Shown here in pieces: positions 48,186-60,867 of a stretch of 64,000 bases of DNA. Source of the DNA: Dictyophora rubrovolvata (taxonomy: Eukaryota; Basidiomycota; Agaricomycetes; Phallales; Phallaceae). Made by a program: the position numbers and the translations under genes. The stretch lies in the NCBI GenBank assembly GCA_029959195.1, contig CP114122.1:186001-250000 (forward strand). Direction: 5' to 3'. Position 1 is the first letter of the stretch. Each line of letters begins with the position of its first letter. The notes beneath the pieces are model-generated. The model searched no databases, was not told where the DNA came from, and was given only the letters and a program-made list of their open reading frames with translations.

Positions 48186-49514
48186 CTGGGATCATGAATT
48201 TTTACTCCAAGAATTGAATATTGAATGCTCAGCTATTGTCCTTCAAAACGATGGATGAGTCACGATAATAAATGTCGAGGAGATGACAGGACTGAGGAAT
48301 GATCGTCATCCCCTACAGCACCGAAGCGAGAAGGCCGAGCTCAACAGACGCTTGCACAACTTGAAGTACCTATTTGTCTTCCCCAGATATCGTTTCGGAT
48401 TGCACGCGGGGAGAAAGAATCCACGACTGGAAACCATATTGCCGCCGTCGTCTCCTGGTCTGAAATAAAATAATGGCTTTGCTTTGTTCAACGAATGTTG
48501 AAGAAAACATCCCCGGTTGCGATGTGATCTGCGTGCTATGTACATATAATAGGCCATTGATGGTATAACAATGGGATCAACCAGGCTCCGTAGATCTAAG
48601 TCGGTCATCTCTATGCAGACATCAACTAACAAATATGTTGAACCTATTAAAAAGAGTGCCCACATGGGCTACCCGTATAGCTCTCGGCAATATCTAATCA
48701 CCTATAGAAAAGGTTTCTTTCCCATCAAGTATCGAAGAAAGGTAGCACGTGCTATTTAGAGCTAATCCCTCGTGTGCCCAAGTAACTTTATAAAATTGTC
48801 CCCAGGTCCATCTTCGCGAGATATTGGAAATACACCAATTGCGGTTAGCCGGCTTTAAGTGTATCGATATCTGCGCACACTTGGTTATTGGCACATTTCT
48901 TATTTGAATGATTGTTCCGATCGTTTCGTTACCATCAAGTTGCCTACACACAAGTTTGTGAAGTGGAGTAGTAGAGTTGATTATGCAATTGAGTCCTAGT
49001 CACCAGGCTGTCACGTCATCATTCCGTGTCATGGACTCAGTCTGCCCGGCTTAGGAAACCGCCTTGTAGTTGTCCGAAGTTCGAACCTCTGAAAGATGTT
49101 AGACGTGTCGCAACTCAGCTCAATTAGTCGCTGAAATCGCCATCACGAATATCTCATTTGTTTCTCCAAGGCAATGGACTCGTGTCATCAAGATATTGAG
49201 CCAACTGTACACATGTGCCACCTCTAGCATCTCATCTAGACATCATCACTCGCATTCATCTTCCTTTTTTCTTTGTGCCCTCGGACAGCTCACATTGTTT
49301 GATGAGGCCTTTCTTGTTTAGCCCACATGCCAATGAGATATTACCTCAACATTTTGTAGAAATGGCTATTCATGAGCCTAATCAATCAATTCAGGATCAC
49401 ACGAGGTAATATTAACTGTAACCTCGTGTCTCCGCCTCTCCTCCTTTCACAACCTTAAATACAGGTTACAAGATGCTAGGTTCTACTTCGAGCTTCACGC
49501 TACAGTCTTACGAG
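48186..49514. other. Spacer upstream of the aspartic-protease pair
   Basis: About 1.3 kb without a supportable gene; the minus-strand frame at 48306-48665 is uncharacterised and probably chance. The last 100 bases (CTCCGCCTCTCCTCCTTTCAC) are a pyrimidine-rich leader typical of fungal promoters. Confidence 0.45.
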
Positions 49515-51237
49515 ATGTTCTGTAAACCTGCCTTGCTCGCTTTAGCTTTGTCTCTTTTAGTCGCTGCTGGTCCTGTCGAGCGAAGTCAAGGGTTTAGTAT
49601 TGCACTTCCCAACCGAACCTCTTTGACTAATGGAAATGGCGTCTTTGACTTCGACAAAGCCGTTTTGCAAACCTTTAAGACTGCTGCGTATGTTTTTCTC
49701 ACATTGAATTTATGGCATAACTATCAAACCAACGTTTTTGTTAGAAAACACCGTCAAAACCTGATCAATCTGGAGCGCAATGTTGGACGCGAAGCTTTCA
49801 ATGAGGCACATTCGTTGCACCTGCTGTGCTGATTATTGAATGTCTAATTTGTACTACAGGGTGCAGAAATCAAAGACCTTCCACCTGTTCCTTTGAGCCT
49901 GCAACGTCGACAATCCGAGCCCACAACGGATGAAGGCGATGGCAACGAATGGGCGGGGACTATTTCTATTGGTACCCCTGCTCAGAATTTTTTAGTCGAC
50001 TTTGACAGTATGTTATTCATTCAAGTTATCCGGTCTCTCCGTTCGTTTGATGATTTATTTTCCTAGCCGGTTCATCTGATCTCTGGGTCCCGTCTTCCTC
50101 TTGCACCTCGTCAACTTGCAGCTCAAAAAGCAAGTATAACGCCAGAAAGTCGTCAACGGCACATTCTCAAAAAGGTAGATTCGAGATAGTGTACGGGGAT
50201 GGCTCAATAGTGTCAGGAGGCGTTGAAACGGATACAGGTATATTTTTTATTACTGTAACAAAAACAGTTGACTGGAAAATAATTTCGCTGTCTAGTTGTT
50301 GTTGGGGGTGTCCATGCTACCAATCAATTCTTCTCCCCGGTCACCTCTCTTTCGAGCGAGTTTGAGTCAAATCCGATTGATGGGTATGCTTTTACTTCTT
50401 GTCCAAACTTATATTGAATACCAAAATTTTAATCGAATAGTATCATGGGAATGGGATTTCCTGCTCTATCAAACCTGGGCGAAAACCCATTCTTCACTAC
50501 TGCTTTTCAACAAAAAGCAGTCCCAGAGAATGAATTTAGCATGAAACTTGCTAGTACGGGTTCCTCCCTTTTTCTTGGAGGAACCGACTCATCCCTTTTC
50601 ACCGGAGCCATCGAATTTCATTCTGTGGTTGGTAACACCGGCTTTTGGCAGATGGGGAGTGCCTCTATCCTGGTGGGATCAACAGCTGCCGTCTCTAATT
50701 TCCAGACTATTATAGATAGGTGAGGGAGGTCCCCAATATGTCATTATACCTTTTATAAAACCTTTTTTGTTTCAATTAAAGTGGAACGACCCTCATTTAT
50801 GGCCCTCCTTCGGAAGTCCAGACACTCTATTCACAAATTCCCGGTTCTGCTCCATTTGAGGAAGAGGAGGGTTTTTACACTTTCCCCTGTTCTTCGGTAC
50901 CTTCTGTCTCTTTCAATTGGGGTGGAAAACCTTGGACTGTTTCTGCTTCTAAGTAAGCACACACAACACGTGACGGCAACAAAGCCATTTATTATCTCCT
51001 TTAGTTTTAATCTTGGACAAGCTACGGAAGGCTCTTCCCAATGCGTCGGAGCCATTAGTGGAATGGATTTAGGACTCGGATCAAACACATGGCTCCTTGG
51101 AGATAGGTGCGTTCAAACTTTGATCAAGAATCGTGATCATCTTTTGAGAGTAGTTTTGCATTTCTAGTTTTATGCAGAATGTGTATACCGTTTTCTCTTT
51201 TGCGCAGAACGCTGTCGGTTTCGCGGAGCTTGCATAA
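49515..51237 (+). CDS. Secreted pepsin-like aspartic protease, copy 1
   Basis: Family A1 aspartic endopeptidase. The N-terminus MFCKPALLALALSLLVAAGP is a clear signal peptide, followed by a propeptide (VERSQGFSIALPNRTS) ending near LQRRQSEP. The first active-site loop is split by an intron: FD, then TGSSDLWVPSSSCTSSTC. The flap region is YGDGSIVSGGVETDT; IMGMGFPALSNLGENPFF and KLASTGSSLFLGGTDSSLF follow. The second active-site loop IIDSGTTLIYGPPSEV is likewise split by an intron (donor near 50720). The cysteine pair in FPCSSVPSVSF and SSQCVGAISGMDLG is conserved. The C-terminus reads FMQNVYTVFSFAQNAVGFAE and stops at TAA 51235-51237. Both catalytic Asp are present and the gene is whole, with seven or more introns. 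Expected to be secreted and active at acid pH. It is a tandem duplicate of 52069-53795. Confidence 0.93.
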
Positions 51238-52068
51238 AGGCGACGGTTTTTTTTTTCACACCTGATTTATATTATAAATTGACTGAGCCGGGTATCGTGG
51301 GTGTTTAAATGATTATCTGAATAGAACTTTTTATGTCCATATAATTTCCGCATGGAACAATGAGTTTGTGTGACTTTAGAAATTGAATTGAACTTCGGCT
51401 TATTCAAAATTTTGAAAGTGGATTTGATGCATCGACAAATATTTGCACGTCACATGAACCCGGTGATACATACCCGGCGTCTCAATGGAGCGACTACTAT
51501 CGTGACTTCCCAACACTGCACTATCCCACTCCAAACTTTATATCTTTCTTGATCAGAAATCATCCCTGTGTTGTGATGTGAAGAGTTGGGAGCTTTTTGT
51601 CTATGAGTTTCGGGGCGTAAACAACCGTAAGCATCCAACAACCTTGATTGATATCAAACAGTTTGCCATCGATTCATCACCAAATTTAAACCAGATTTAC
51701 ATTGAGAACTTTAATACGAGAGATGTTATCTTATCGGAATATATACTGCTGGCGATTCGATTTCTTTCAACGTCTGACACGTGTTCCTGTCGCGCCATAT
51801 CTGACTCCGAGATTTGCTGACGGATGACAATATAGTAGACTCCATCGAAGGGGGGGCGTTTTTTCCACAAGGAGTAGTCGATTTGTATATCAAGTCAGGT
51901 TTACGAACGCATGGAAGTTAGGACCGGTACTTCTGGGGTATCCAAGACTGTGATAGAATTATTTCCTGGCTCGTCACCGCATGTTTTTCTTGATTGCCTC
52001 GGGGTCTCCCTCGCCGTTTTCAGTATAAAACATTATATACTCTATTACCCAACCCACTATCCCAAGAC
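51238..52068. other. Spacer between tandem protease genes
   Basis: 0.83 kb with no gene. It carries a GGGGGGGCG run near 51851 and ends with the TATA-containing promoter of the second protease. Confidence 0.55.
52024..52036 (+). promoter_or_regulatory. TATA-like element of protease copy 2
   Basis: TATAAAACATTATA lies about 45 bases before the ATG at 52069. The position fits a core promoter with a short leader; this is inference from sequence and spacing. Confidence 0.5.
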
Positions 52069-53795
52069 ATGTTTTACAAATTCACCCTACTCGCTTCGGC
52101 TTTGTCTCTGCTGGTCGCTGCTAGTCCTGTCGAGCGAAGCGAAGGGTTTAGCATTGATTTGCCTAGACGAAGCTCCGTGACGAAGTCAAATGGCGTTTTC
52201 AACCACGAGAAAGCTATCCTACTCTCATTCAAGACTGCGGCGTACGCACGTTTACTTTTGCGGGATGGATCAGCGCTACTAATTACGTATGAGTATATAG
52301 GAAGCACCGTCGGAACTTGATGAATGTGGAGCAGAATCTAGGACCTGAGGTCTTTAATGAAGTGAATTCGTCGAATTATCCTCTTATTCATTGACACGAT
52401 GGATTGACTATCTTATAATGTAGGGCGCAGAAATCAAACCACCCCGGACTCTTCCCACACGACTACAACGCCGTCAATCCGAGTCTTTGATCGATGAAGA
52501 GGATGATTCCGAGTGGGCGGGAACCATTTCCATCGGTTCCCCAGGTCAAAACTTCATAATCGACTTCGACAGTATGTTATCGTTTTTTTTATTCCATTCG
52601 GCCTCTTCATTAAATTCGACGCTGTTTCTGCTAGCCGGATCTTCTGATCTTTGGGTCCCGTCTTCTTCTTGCACTTCGTCAACTTGCAGCCAGAAGAACA
52701 AATATAACGCTGGCAAGTCTTCAACGGGCCATAAGGAAAGCGGTACTTTTTCAATTCAGTACGGAGATGGCTCGTCGGTCTCGGGTGGGATAGCAACAGA
52801 CACGGGTATGTTTCTCGGATCGTCGTGAACGAACAACAGGATTGAGACTTCGGAATTTAGTTACTGTCGCTGGCGTTAAAGCTACCAATCAAACCTTTTC
52901 ACCGGCTACAACTGTCTCTCCTATCTTTGCACAAGACCCAGCCGACGGGTACGTTCATGTGTACAACTCGCTAGTCTCAATACTCAAATTTCCTGAATAG
53001 TATTATAGGAATGGCGTCCCCTGCGCTCTCGAACTTGAATGCAGACCCGTTCTTCAACACTGCCTTCAAACAAGGAGCAGTCGCGAGCGACGAGTTCGCC
53101 TTCAAACTTGCTCAGACGGGTTCTTCTCTTTTCCTTGGAGGCACTGATGACTCACTTTTCACTGGTAAAATTGAATCTCACAAAGTCACCGGCAGTATGG
53201 GGTTCTGGCAAATCGGCGGTGCTGCTGTTCATGTCGGATCAGACACTGCCGTCTCTGGTTTCCAGACCATCATCGATAGGTATGTTCTGATTATTCACTC
53301 ACTTGTGAAGTTTATGGACAAACTTTCAAAAAAAGCGGAACGACTATCATGTACGGTCCTCCCTCGCAAGTTAAAAAACTTTACGAGGCAATTCCCGATT
53401 CTGCCCTGTTTGATGCAGAAAACGGCTTTTACTCTTTCCCTTGCTCTTCTGTTCCTTCTGTTTCCTTTAGCTGGGGTGGTGAGAACTGGGATATCTCTGC
53501 CGATAAGTTAGTAAATATTTTTTTAATAAAAAGCAATTTGTGTTTTTCTTACGTCTTTTCAGTTTCAACCTTGGACAGACTGAAAATGGCTCCTCGCAGT
53601 GCGTCGGTGCCATTGCTGCTCAAGACCTTGGGCTTGGATCCAACGTATGGCTCCTTGGAGATAGGTGTGTATATAACGTGATCCGATGTGCCAGTTCGAT
53701 TTTTTTAATTAATTATACACTTTAGTTTCATGAAGAACGTGTACAGTGTTTTCTCTTTTGGAAGAGATACCGTTGGATTTGCAAAACTCGCATAG
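52069..53795 (+). CDS. Secreted pepsin-like aspartic protease, copy 2
   Basis: Tandem paralog of the preceding gene with the same exon plan. Signal peptide MFYKFTLLASALSLLVAASP, propeptide VERSEGFSIDLPRRSS ending near LQRRQSES. The catalytic motif is again split by an intron: IIDFD followed by TGSSDLWVPSSSCTSSTC. The flap is YGDGSSVSGGIATDT. IIGMASPALSNLNADPFFN and KLAQTGSSLFLGGTDDSLF follow, and the second catalytic loop IIDSGTTIMYGPPSQV spans an intron at about 53280-53337. FPCSSVPSVSFSWGG and SSQCVGAIAAQDLGLG carry the conserved Cys. It ends FMKNVYSVFSFGRDTVGFAK, then LA-TAG at 53793-53795. Both active-site Asp are present and no break is seen. Likely secreted for external protein digestion. 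Propeptide exons near 52245-52360 are approximate. Confidence 0.93.
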
Positions 53796-55542
53796 ATGCA
53801 GGTCCAGGAATACGCATCATCATTTGTAATATCATTTCACAATATATCAGTATTTCTTGTCCCTGTACCAGATAAGATCTGAAGATCTGAATCAGCGGCG
53901 AGATCCCGCTCCTGCTTCTTCTGCTTTTGATTCACTTTTTCGCATAAGGTCTACATGGCATGACCTTGCTGTGCACATAATTCATTGAACATGCGTAGTG
54001 CTTCTCCTTATTGAACTTCCGATGTGACTCCGGAATCTCCAATCTGATTATTCAATCAAACCTATGTACCTGTATGTTTGCTAATTTTTCGAGAAATTCT
54101 TGCACGCCACGTCCATTTGGCACTTTTTTTGATTGCAGAGCTCAATAATTCAACTATTTGATTCGATGAGCCAATTTGTCAACGTCGCTACTAGATGGCT
54201 AAATGTCTGCAAGAAAAAACCGTATATTTAAAAGGAGCGACAGTATTATTTTATACATCGACAAGAATGTAGATCATTGTTGTCCATGCTCGAATGGGTT
54301 CCCACTAATAGTCACCTGGTGCTAACCAGGAAGTAACAGGAGGCACGTATGTGTTATCGGTCAACACTGTCTCAAATTGTATTGAACTCGGTTGCCCGTC
54401 ATTAATGAAGCCTGACATTTCTCGGATTCCTTTCAAACTGCCGGTGAGCGCGCGTTACCGCTAATACTGTTTTTTGCCAAGCGCGTTGGTCGAAACACGT
54501 CATTTCGAATAAATGTTGACTTGTCGATTTTCGCGTGTTCTCCTTCTAAGTCGTTCCAGATGTTGCGGCAAAAACTCAAACGTCATGCTTCAACACTTTG
54601 TTCGAAGATCCCATTCGCGCAATAACCAGTTCACGGACCTCTCGCTTGGGCTGGAAAAGTCAAATTATCTCAAACCATCAACCTTGAGAAAAAGGAGAGA
54701 AAAAAGACTCTCTCAAGCGGCTCGCCTATAACCACAGCCTGCAGGTATGACGAATCAGCGACGAGCAAAATTGTGCGATGCATTTAGGTTGTCTCACTAT
54801 GTGCTTTTTCCACCGATTTGTCAATGTCACTATGGGCAAGCGAAGATTGAATGTATTTTCTGCCTGGCGAATTGGCGAAGAGCTCGTGGAGCTAGCAGAA
54901 AAAAAAGCTAGTTTGTCAAAGGGAATTTGAAAGGGATCCTATGAGGTCAAAAAATGGATATTTTTCAAGAGTTCCGTGATACAGTAAATGAGGATGATGG
55001 GATAAGTATGGAAAAGGGATTATCGTCTAATTTTTCTGCGTCCGCGACAGACACAGGCCTGTTGGAATTTGAGCTTCGGCGAGCGTTGCCGGCTTATATA
55101 CAATGACTTATGTAATTACTTCCTTATGCAATTGTAACCTTTTACAGTCAAGACTCAAGTCGAGTGTTCGTCGCGTCTGGAAACCCAACAGGGTCTCTTA
55201 GCCACCCTGTGTTATGCATCATGTGCATTTGGCTTACAATCCGGTTGCCACTGCCGCGGTTGGTAACTGCAGGCCAAACTACATCATAAAGTGACAACCT
55301 CATCCCTAACCTTCATAAAGCCATGGGGGACAGTCATATCTTTGAGTAACAATTGATTCTCTCACAAACTTCGATACGGCCCCGTTAGCTGAAAACTTTA
55401 GTTTCAGTTTGGAAGAGATAACGACAGAGACCACCGAACTTTTGTCTGTAGCGATATTCTTACGCGCAAAATACTTTCATTCAACATTCGTCATTCTGTT
55501 TGTGCTCTTGTCTTTGTAAGTTCGTACAATAAGCTCTGCACC
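53796..55542. other. Intergenic region of about 1.75 kb
   Basis: No supportable gene; the basic 72-codon frame at 54513-54731 lacks family features. A short open frame of 54 codons with a signal-peptide-like start begins at 55543 (strong context CACCATGG), but it cannot be joined in frame to the hydrolase that follows. Confidence 0.45.
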
Positions 55543-55663
55543 ATGGTCCTAACAATGAGGAAGTATAGTGCCGATATCATACTCATCGTGGCTCTGTCGA
55601 TTCTCGCAAACTCCATAGATTGTTTCGCGTCTATACCATTGGAAGAGGAACAATCCTTTCATA

Positions 55664-58046
55664 ATGCCTACTCCCCGAATTCGCACTTGGACTGGGAAAC
55701 TCAATAACATGGAATACACCTCATTCCAATCTCCGGATTTAGAACCAGTGGCTAGGAAAGCGTTCACTCCTGGACTAACATCCATCAGACGACTCGGGTT
55801 GTTTGAAAAACCTCCGATTTTAAGTCGGAACGATGTTGTACTACCGAGCGTGCCAACACTACGTAACACCGGCACCGGCACACAAACTCGACCGACTTTC
55901 TTCACCAATGCATCTTCAAAACATTCCTACACACTAACAACCCATTTGATTCCCTCTGCATACCCGCATTCCCGCGTTCCAGCGGGTTCGGAACCCATTG
56001 ACACGACCGAATATGAAGGAATTGTTAACCAAAGTGATAAAAGTGTGAGAGAGGGGTTGACTGCGTCGTATATAGACGTTTTGAGGGATTGGTCGAATGA
56101 GGTCAATGATTTGGGAGACAATGGTGGGGATGGTGGTATTAGTCACGAGATAAAGATGCGAATGGGTATAGGAAAGCGTGTGAGGAGACGAAACGGGTGT
56201 TGTGGAATTGTGTTAATAGGACTGTAAGACTGAAAGAGGATAAAAAGGATGAAGGAAGAGAGAAGATTACGTTTTTTGTTACACATGCGAATGGTTTTCC
56301 TAAGGAGGTGACTATGTGTGTGCGTGTGCTTATCGGAAGCTCAATTGATTACCTTTTTCCCTATCTTTCCAGACGTACGAACCAGCGATACAAAGCCTCT
56401 TAACACAATTCGAGGAAACGTATTCTCAAAATTCTTCCCCTTTGTTATTACCTATAATAGATGAAATATGGCTGTTCGAAGCTATACAACACGGTGACAC
56501 AGGTTTAATCAATACCAGTCTCTTACCCCGTGCTTGTAAGTCCACACCCACCACATTACCCTTTAATACTCACCTCCTCATCTCCTTAGTTAACTGTCTA
56601 GACAACGTCCGAGACATTCTTCACTTTCTTCTTTATTACATACCAGACCGTGTTGACTGAGATACACGAGGCGAAGCGGTCGACTTGCCTACTCATTTAA
56701 CTCGTCTTCCAGATGAAGCAGTCTCTCGTCGAATCAATGAAGGATTCCCATATTCTAAACGAAAAATGGTGGGTATAAGTCATTCACTGGGCGGATGTTC
56801 TGTGTATGTATAAATTTACTTTTTGGAGAGTGTTTACGTAGTTGATTTTTTTAAAAAAAATCAGGGCACGAGCTGCGATTGAATATCCTTCTTTATTTTC
56901 TTCAGTCGTACTAGTCGATCCTGTTTTGCGCCCCGTCCCTTCTGATTGGCATAATTTCAAATTTGGGACCCTTCCGGATTCGGCATTGAGGAGACGGTGT
57001 GTTTGGAGGTCTAGGTGAGACTCTCGGGGAATGCTTTAAGCACTTGCTCTTATCTCCGTACTGATCGTTCTTATTCTTGCATTGCTATAGAGAACAAGCC
57101 CACTCGTCATTCCTCAAATCGCTTTTCTTCAAAGCATGGCATCCCGATGTATTGAATGCATATGTTAAACATGCGATTACAGAAGATACATAAAAGTACA
57201 GGTGTTGCTAGACTCAAGATGAGTGGATTACATGTAAGTGCGAAATGTTTACAGTGAAACAACAAGTTTCTTCGAGTGAACTTCATGTCTTAGGAAACGA
57301 TCGTATTTTTGCATAAACGAACTTCATTCGAAACATGGCAGTTGCTTACTGAATTGGATAATCGTATTCCGCTGTTTTGGATTGTAAGTGGGCTAGACTC
57401 GACTGTGTAAGCGTCCATTCTTTTTTTTTTCCTGGTTATTGTTTGGGTTTTTTTTCGTATACCTGCTTCATGACTGATGGTTGATCGATCGGTTACCCCA
57501 AACATGTACTTGCGCTCAGGCATCGCATACTTTTGGGGGAACACTGCGCATGCAGGGATGAATGATGCGGATCACATCACTTGAGGCCCTTGCTGAGCCC
57601 TTGTGTGTCTCATTATACTTTTTTCCTTTGGACCTGTGCGAGTACTTACTTGACATATCTTCATAGTTTGGGCGAGGCAGAAGCAGCTCAAGAGACGGTC
57701 TGGCGACGTTTTGCTAATTCGTCGAATGTTGTTCTTCCTGTTGGACATTTGGTATGTCGCCTTCTTCTTGACAATAGAAATATCTTTTCCTTATTCATTA
57801 ATAGATACCCCATGAAGCTCCAGTCGAGTTCGGTGAGTAATTCTTTTTTCCCCCTGCGCGGCGGTGCTGGTCACTTGTGGCACCATCAATTATTCTAATT
57901 TTCATTTCCAATTCATTATGCCATTCTCGACGAGATGAACCTTTTGTTCCTCTTCAGCATCGTTAGTTCAAGATTTCTTGATTAAGAAGTATACTGCGGT
58001 CGGATCTGACGGAGTGGAAAGCACTGCTTTGAGCGTGGATGGATAA
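55664..58046 (+). CDS. Alpha/beta hydrolase with an in-frame TGA
   Basis: Alpha/beta-hydrolase-fold protein related to fungal hydrolases of the Lpx1/AB-hydrolase type. Early part: SYTLTTHLIPSAYPHSRVP. A 41-base intron (about 56101-56141, GTCAAT...ATTAG) then joins DWSNE to SRDKDANGYRKACEETKRVL, so the frame change there is splicing, not damage. Next come ITFFVTHANGFPKE, IDEIWLFEAIQHGD, LDNVRDILHFLLYYIPDRVD, LPTHLTRLPDEAVSRRINEG and the nucleophile elbow VGISHSLGGCS (Ser-His-Ser-Leu-Gly). The acid and base segments are FWIVSGLDS and VGHLIPHEAP. The protein ends ASLVQDFLIKKYTAVGSDG... TAA 58044-58046. Between YYIPDRVD and DTRGEAVDLPTHL lies an in-frame TGA at 56658-56660 with no evident intron; CGA to TGA would explain it. 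Start at 55664 is a guess. Substrate unknown; probably a carboxylic-ester hydrolase. Confidence 0.72.
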
Positions 58047-60867
58047 GAGTGCAGGTGGTACTATGACCGCCGGGGATTTACGTGTAGGATCGGGTTCAGG
58101 GACTGGATTGGATTGATAGTCCCGGATTCTTATGTCGACGGTGAAGTCAAAGCAAAGTCGCGGTTGTAACCTCACTTTCTCGTCTGCATTAAACTAGAGT
58201 ATTAAAGGAGTAGGATGTACAATGATATACATACATGGCAAAACTATCAATGTCTCTTTTTGCGAGGATGACTAAATTAGTTGACCGCTTTTTCTTTATC
58301 AATCCCGTTTTCAACAACCTAGAGCTGCCTGATATGCTTTTCTTGTTTGGGTACATTGATACAATCAGGTTTATAAAGGTATGTACGCGAGTTCCTGGTG
58401 TGCAGTTCATGATCACGACTTGCTCTAACAATTTTTACCTTTGACAAGTTTAATTGTAGACAGCCAATTCAATGTTCAACTTTGTTGAAATACATCCTTT
58501 TGGAATTATTAGACATTACATTTTCAAACCATCAAATGTTCCCAATAACTCGCTTGTCGAGACGTGGTCCTTTGGCACATCGGCAACGGGCCCAAAGTTT
58601 TCATAAAACTGCAATGCCCTTGCTATTTCCTCGTTGGAGGGACGTTTCTTTTTATAGCCCTCCATGTAAGGTGTCCGCCGATTAGATAGTCTTGTATGCA
58701 GTAGATAGCAAATACAAATTGTTTATGATAATATTCGTCTTGCGAGAGCTAAGGCTAAGTGTGTGAATTCTTGAATAATAAGTCGAAGTCTTGTCGCCGA
58801 AGTTGAGAAAGAGTTGAGAACACAATAATAAGGTAGATTTAGCGACGAAGTCGCTAAATTGATAGTCGCAAGGAGTTTTGATAAGTTTTAGAGAATTAGA
58901 GAGTAACAACAGCTAGAGTAATATAGCTTATATTACGAGCAGCAGAATATAGCTAAAGAGTTCAAGCCCGGTGAAAACTCGTTGTGCTGTCATCGTGGAA
59001 TTAAGGCTCCGATATGCCGTCGCACAAATTGCCCGAAGGAGGACGAAATGTGGATACAATAGCAGATGAAATTTCTGCTAGATTAGCGACTCATCTTCTG
59101 CTTTCTGGTCGATTAATCGTTGCATCTGCTTGTATCGCGTCCAGTATGCTTTCCCGCTTTGTATTGTTCAAATAATATTTATTATTTATTATTTATTATA
59201 ATTTGGCTTATTTACATATGCTAAGCTATTGGAGTGATTTACCTTGTACACGCTGGTATAAACACCATATCTAGATGATAAGAGTCAGGAAGCATATCAG
59301 AAACAAAAAAAAAACACATACCAAGGTCTCCGTGCATAGATACAGATACCGTGCAAGAGTGTCGAGCCTGCCAATCAGCTAAATCAAAGAGTAACAGACT
59401 TTATAATCGCCATACCTTTTATAACAGACCCTAAATGCATGCATACTGTAGTCCCGACTGTTGTCAAAATGGCCTGATCCTATAGTATCCGACTGCATAT
59501 CATTGGCCATGAAAACACGTTGGTGAGACAGGTACCTTATTCTGACAGTCAGGTTTACTCACGTCTGAAGAAGAGATAGTACGCACATTTATTTTGAAAT
59601 GAGTATATGCGTCACTCCAGGGTTGCCTTAATTCAAAAGAAGAAGAAAATGGGGAATGCACTGTCAATTACATGGACAGTTAGGCTTTAGAAGACGAATG
59701 AAATTCAATGTTACTCAACTTTGGCCTGAGAATGTCTGCGGCGGATGAGGGCAATGTGATGGCGGTGGTTAGAAGGAAAGGAGTGAATGAAAAAGATAGC
59801 GCGTGCGACTCATCAGAAGCCTGAATGAACGGAATCAAACTAAACAATGTGATGCAACGAACACTTTTCGACACAGTTAGTTTAATCTTCGGATCTGTGT
59901 GTATACTCATCATGTATTTAAGATATTGACAGAAATGAGCATACTTCTCAATCTGGGATTCAGAAAAATGCAGATTCGGTCAAAATACGATGATATGGCC
60001 ACATAGTGGACAATCGCAGCATAACGAGTTCTCACCGGGGTTCAAGGCGAAGCCTTTAACGTTAGATATGTACAGAAAAGACTGAAAAAGGAATAGCTCA
60101 CCTAAAGAGTTCAAGGCGAGTGTGTGACTAAGCTAAAACTATCTACACAAGTGCTCACACTTAGTGGTGCTGTCTATCTTCAACAGAGAGATTTGAAACA
60201 ATTTCCACAAGTGTTGGTTATATTATATACTAATTAGTATGGTGTACATTTCTGGTCAGCTCCAATTTTGTGCCGGCCGATGACCGGCACAGGGTCTGGA
60301 GTATCCAGGATAGTTACCTATCACATCTGGTAGATCGCACTGTATTTGTAGTTTAAAGTTTATGTATTTCCGTTGGCGCTATAGCCTAGTTAACTACCCT
60401 TGCATGTGAGTGGTTGTCTAACTGATGTGTACCACTAGTTCGATCTGTGCTATATACAATTTTTTTTACTTTTATTGGCATATTATACATACACATATTT
60501 TTTCTTTAGCTAAACACCTATAGAAAAAAGCCGCCCCCCCCAATCCAAACAGATCCCAGCACATCCTTCCATCACCCTACTAGTCACTGGATTGGGTGCA
60601 GGGGAATCCATCCATCAAAGGCCATCAGGCCCCTCCATTGTGTGTGGCCACAGATCCCTGACAAGCCCCACACAGGATCGGGTTTCAGCCCTGCAGACTC
60701 CGGGTAGTTTTTAGGCGAGGTTGGGGGGTGCTGGGCATGGTGGTAGTTGGGGGATGTGTGTGTGGGCAAAGTGCCCAAAATTTCAAACTCTGCTGCTGTT
60801 GTGTATTGCGTGCGCGCGGGGAAATTCAAACTCCGCCACTGTTGCACTTCGTGCGCACACCTTTCCA
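58047..60867. other. Repeat-rich region without confident genes
   Basis: 2.8 kb with no supportable host gene. It contains the hairpin TTTAGCGACGAAGTCGCTAAA (58837-58857), an AT microsatellite of TTATTTATTA units (59171-59201), and a pair of similar sequences in opposite orientation: TTCAAGCCCGGTGAAAACTCG near 58952 and its relative near 60012-60047. Nearby TGCCGGCCGATGACCGGCA (60273-60291) is palindromic, and a GC-rich tract at 60560-60860 precedes the next gene. These look like remnants of mobile elements that I cannot classify. Confidence 0.5.
58837..58857. repeat. Perfect short hairpin
   Basis: TTTAGCGAC and GTCGCTAAA pair perfectly around GAA. The context is an AT-rich repeat remnant; no function is implied. 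Confidence 0.7.

Noticed and set aside
56041-56230. Frameshift in the alpha/beta hydrolase
   Set aside because: A 41-base GT...AG intron at about 56101-56141 restores the conserved KACEETKRVLWNC reading, so no shift is needed.
4056-56660. A nuclear code in which TGA means tryptophan
   Set aside because: Several clearly complete genes in the window end in TGA right after the conserved C-terminus (3675, 20503, 33317, and the minus-strand gene ending at 21317), and TGG is used normally.
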